Source of the DNA: Eledone cirrhosa
Taxonomy: Eukaryota; Mollusca; Cephalopoda; Octopoda; Eledonidae
DNA length: 64,000 nucleotides
Direction of reading: 5' to 3'
Assembly (NCBI GenBank): GCA_964016885.1
Contig: OZ024742.1
Location: 14,899,007-14,963,006 of the forward strand
The position numbers and the translations under genes are program-made. Positions 60,676-64,000 of the stretch are shown here, piece by piece. Below the pieces are notes generated by a model that had not been told where the DNA came from, searched no databases, and saw nothing but the letters and a program-made list of their open reading frames with translations. The first letter of the stretch is position 1. Each line of letters starts with the position of its first letter.

Positions 60676-63637
60676 TATGAAGACGTCGCATCTCAGAGTT
60701 GCAACACTTAATGTTGGCACTCTCTGAGGTAGATCTGCTGAAATAGTGGAGATGCTGGAGAGAAGGCAGGTGGATGTGTGCTGCATGCAAGAGGTGAGAT
60801 GGAGAGGTGCCTCTGCGAGACTAGTCGTAGGCAAACGTCTTAGCTATAAGCTATTCTGGGTAGGTAGGGATGATGGGTTAGGAGGAGTAGGCATTTTCCT
60901 GGCTGAGAAATGGATCAATAAGACAATAGAGGTAGTTTGAGTTAGTAATCGAATAATTAAGCTTAGATTAGTTGTAGGCAGGAGACTACTGACAATCATC
61001 TCGGCCTATGCTCCCCAAGCAGGCCTAGGCAAAGATGAGAAAGACTGCTTTTACGAGCAACTTTTACAAACAACCGCAATGACAGAGGACGGAGACATCG
61101 TTATGCTAGCAGGAGACTTCAATGGTCATGTTGGACAGCTCCAGGATGGTTACACTGGGGTACATGGTGGGCACGGTTACGGCTCAAGAAATGAAGAAGG
61201 AGTGAAACTTGTTGAATTTTGTGATGCGAGTACATTGACTATTTGCAACACAAACTTCCAGAAACCTGCCAATCACCTAATAACCTACAAATCTGGTGAG
61301 CACATAAGCCAGATTGACTTCTTACTAGTTAGGCAGCGGGACAGGCAGATAGTGTCTAATAACAAGGCATACCCTGGGGAAGAATGTACCCCACAGCATA
61401 GGTTAGTTGTTAGTGATATCTCAGTAAGCAAGAGATGGAATGAGACATATAGGAAGGTGTGGAGAAAAAAAGGTCTGGAAGCTAAAAGCCTTTTCACTAA
61501 AATACAAATTTAGAAAAGCCCTTCAAGATGTATATGACGAAAAAGAAGACGATTTAGAGACGTATGACATAGATAATAACTGGAATTTCTTACGTGACAA
61601 CTTGCTGCAGGCTACTGATGAAACAAGACAGAGAATGACCTGGTGGTGGAACAGCACAGTAGATAAGGCCATTAGAGACAAAAGACTAGCATGGAAGGCT
61701 TGGAAAAAGGGTGGGAGTAGGGAAGAATATACAGCCACTAAGAGAGAAGCTAGACGTCAGGTGTACTTAGCACGCAGGGAGGCGGAGAGTAGGAGGTTTG
61801 CCAATGTTCTGCAACGGGAAGATCAGAGGCGTGCGGTGTTCCACATTGCAAGGCAGTGTGTCAATGCAAATCAGGATGTTGTTGGAGATAAATGTGTCCA
61901 GGATGATGCCGGTGTACTTAGTGTCATGAATGATCAAAAAAAAGGAGGCCAGGAAATGTCATTATGAGATACTGATGAATGTGGAGAACAAATGGGAGAA
62001 AGAGAAATTACCCTTGGTAGATCCGACAGAGGGACCAGCTATTGAGATTGACGAATATAGGGTCCAAGAGGTAATTAGGGAAATGGAAAATGGTAAGGCT
62101 GCCGGACCATCGGGAATAGTTGCTGAGATGCTGAAGGCATCGGGATGTAGGCATTAAACTCATAAATTGCTACAAAGGTAAAGGGGATGCTCTGGAGAGG
62201 AGCAATTATAGGGGTATAAAACTGATAGATCAGGTTATGAAAGTGCCAGAAAGGATATTAGCACAACTAATTAGAGAAAGGGTCAAACTAGATGAGATGC
62301 AGTTTGGTTTTGTGCCTGGGAAGAGTACAACAGATGCCCTCTTGGTGAGACAATTACAAGAGAGGTTCTTAGAGAAGAATAAGCCACTATACTTAGCCTT
62401 TGTTGACCTAGAGAAGGCCTTTGATAGGGTACCTCGATCTGTCATCTGGTGGTCCCTAAGGAAGCTAGGTGTTGAGGAATGGCTTGTGAGGACAGTGCAA
62501 ACTTTGTACAGAGGTACTCTCAGTAAAGTCAGTGTAGGAATGGAGTTTAGTGAGGAATTCCAGATACAAGTAGGAGTACATCAGGGTTCGGTCCTCAGCC
62601 CGCTCTTGTTCATTATAGTCCTCCAAGCCATAACAGAGGAGTTTAAGACTAGCTGTCCATGGGAACTTCTCTATGCTGACGATCTGGTTCTTATAGCAGA
62701 ATCAGTAGAGGAGCTAGAGAATAAATTCTGGCTATGGAAACAGCAGTTGGAAGCAAGAGGACTGAGAGTGAACCTAGCTAAGACAAAAGTGTTGATGAGT
62801 AGAAAAGAGGACAAAACCCTGATTCCATCAGGGAAATGGCCATGTTCGATATGCAGAAAAGGAACCGGCATAAATTCTGTAAAATGCACACAATGCAGAT
62901 CCTGGGTACACAAGAGATGTAGCGGCATAGCAGGCAAACTAACAGGTAGGGAGAAATATGTATGCAGTAGATGTACAGGGAAATTAGACAGTAGAAGTCG
63001 CATTGATAGACACATTTTTCAAATGCAGGAGGGCGCTATAGAAGTGGTGGATAGCTTCCGGTACCGAGGAGATAAGATTAGCATGGGAGGAGGGTGTTCC
63101 GAGGCCATAGTGTCTAGAATAAGGACGGGTTGGAAGATGTTTAGGGAGCTGCTTCCTCTGTTGACGAAGAAGGGTTTCTCCCTGCGTACGAAAGGCCGGT
63201 TGTATGATGCCTGTGTGAGGAGTGCGATGCTGCATGGTAGTGAGACATGGGCAGCAACTGCAGAGGATATGCGACGGCTGGAGAGAAATGAGGCAAGCAT
63301 GCTCCGTTGGATGTGCGTGAACGACCCAGCATAAATGTGTTGAGAGAGAAACTGTCTGAGAGGGATAGAATGTAGTGTACGGGAGAGGAGACTGAGGTGG
63401 TATGGACATGTGATGCGCATGGAGGATGACCGATGGGTGAAGAAGTGCCAGGAAATGCCAGTTGAAGGAAGATGTGGTAGAGGTAGACCACGAAAAACAT
63501 GGGCGGAGGTGGTGATAACAGACCTCAGATCATTGAAGCTCACGGTGGAGATGACGAAGGACCTTGACGAGTGGAGAGATGCTGTGGTGCTGAATAAGAC
63601 CCGTCCCACCCTTGCAAGCAGGGAAAAGCGGACGTAA
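60676..63637 (+). pseudogene. LINE-alpha ORF2 (EEP endonuclease, RT, PHD finger), broken
   Basis: The endonuclease part reads LRVATLNVGTL, MQEVRWRG, VGIFLAEKW, ISAYAPQAG, MLAGDFNGHVG, ITYKSGEHISQIDFLLVR and PQHRLVVSDI. These are CFDP2-like EEP motifs with N, E, D/N and QHR in place. A basic linker (YLARREAESRRFANV) precedes RT (FGFVPGKSTTDAL, FVDLEKAFDRVPRS, HQGSVLSPLLF, LLYADDLVLIAES), the PHD finger (CSIC..CTQC..HKRC..CSRC) and the tail. Damage: TGA ~60726 and ~60938, a frameshift near 61500, another near 61940-61965, an ~80-base deletion near 62150 (relative to 11575-11660), a loss of one LFL codon group near 62340, and an ~8-base deletion near 63315. The element is dead but informative for family structure. 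Confidence 0.9.
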
Positions 63638-63656
63638 AATGATGATGATGATGATA
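60676..63656 (+). mobile_element. LINE-alpha copy d, near full length (about 3 kb)
   Basis: From the endonuclease start to the (ATG)n tail at 63637-63656; it shows the whole family architecture. Its plus orientation matches MED25. No 5' UTR could be defined. Confidence 0.9.
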
Positions 63657-63744
63657 AATAACCTCCAGCTTGGTTTCTACATAATTTTCTAAATACAAGT
63701 AGTAGATGACAGTTGTTGATCGATTCTTTCAGAAAGAAATATTC

Positions 63745-64000
63745 TTTTAATGTTGCAATATTAAAGAAAATGTAAAAGAAAGGATGAACAACGGAGCCAA
63801 CACCAGAGCAAAAGAAAAGACAGAAGCGTCGTGAGGAGTACCGGGCAACCTCTCTAATGATTTTTGAGGCAAGCCAGCACACTCACAGCGTTGCCTTGGG
63901 TGATGGTGAGGCTAATGCGCTAGAACAATCAAGCGCTCTTGCGAGATTTGCCAGTTACCTCTATTAGGCGAACCGCAGTGAAGAGAGGAACATCGCAGTC
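63745..64000 (+). repeat. Unclassified repeat U1, copy cut by the window edge
   Basis: Near-identical complement of 41640-41882. One frame from ~63797 reads TPEQKKRQKRREEY and, with two single-base differences from the 41-kb copy, goes on to a stop at ~63966. It follows LINE-alpha copy d by about 90 bases. The remainder is outside the window. Confidence 0.75.

Noticed and set aside
60065..60790. 241-residue minus-strand frame
   Set aside because: Spans triplet repeats, a TG tract, a SINE-like repeat and the antisense of LINE-alpha; no consistent domain.
58120..64000. Additional MED25 exons
   Set aside because: No segment resembling the following VWA-domain exons was found; only repeats and AT-rich sequence are visible.

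Overview
This window is animal nuclear DNA, most likely from a cephalopod mollusc of the octopus type. Metazoan genes with spliceosomal introns sit in a sea of tRNA-derived SINEs, three families of non-LTR retrotransposons, foldback elements, minisatellites and TA/TATC/ATG microsatellites. The species cannot be fixed from the sequence alone. In this annotation the repeat families are named as follows. LINE-alpha is RTE-like and carries a PHD finger. LINE-beta is a diverged sister of alpha. LINE-gamma is Tx1-like, with ORF1 plus ORF2. SINE-A has a tRNA-like head and a LINE-alpha-like 3' end. SINE-B has a short tRNA-like head and a 'cttgtgccaaaagtagaaac' 3' end. SINE-C is the LINE-beta-type tail with or without a head. 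U1, U2 and U3 are interspersed repeats that could not be classified.

Four host genes are recognised, three of them pieced together from splice sites. (1) The 5' part of DDX24, a DEAD-box RNA helicase, lies on the minus strand with exons at 7988-7848, 6138-6057, 4752-4687 and 3632-3484; the rest lies beyond the left edge. (2) A complete two-exon archaemetzincin metalloprotease (AMZ1/AMZ2-like) lies on the minus strand at 16414-15665 and 13682-13383, with its zinc motif at the start of the second exon. (3) WDPCP (Fritz), a planar-cell-polarity and ciliogenesis effector, lies on the plus strand at 31381-33561 as one uninterrupted full-length reading frame. (4) MED25 exon 1 (Mediator subunit) lies on the plus strand at 57981-58111.

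Layout: 1-3.5 kb is a 30-bp minisatellite invaded by LINE-alpha, SINE-B and SINE-A, inside a DDX24 intron. 3.5-8 kb holds the DDX24 exons. 8-13.2 kb has decayed Tc1-like and CR1-like fragments, foldbacks and a LINE-alpha copy. 13.4-16.5 kb is the archaemetzincin gene. 16.5-30.4 kb is a mosaic of SINEs, LINE-beta, LINE-alpha and palindromes. 31.4-33.6 kb is WDPCP. 34-37 kb is mostly unrecognised. 37-42 kb holds SINE-B, U1 and a minus-strand LINE-beta. 42.2-57.4 kb is a head-to-tail array of three LINE-gamma copies, each starting and ending in (TATC)n. 57.5-59.5 kb holds a long palindrome, MED25 exon 1 and a Merlin-like DNA transposon with 57-bp terminal inverted repeats. 60.7-63.7 kb is the longest LINE-alpha copy, followed by U1.

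The most striking feature is the LINE-gamma array. Three diverged, differently damaged copies are joined only through TATC repeats, which points to a retrotransposon that targets the (TATC)n microsatellite. The third copy has an uninterrupted 1146-residue endonuclease/reverse transcriptase. Alongside it, LINE-alpha and LINE-beta each share their 3' ends with an abundant SINE family, as expected of LINE/SINE partners.
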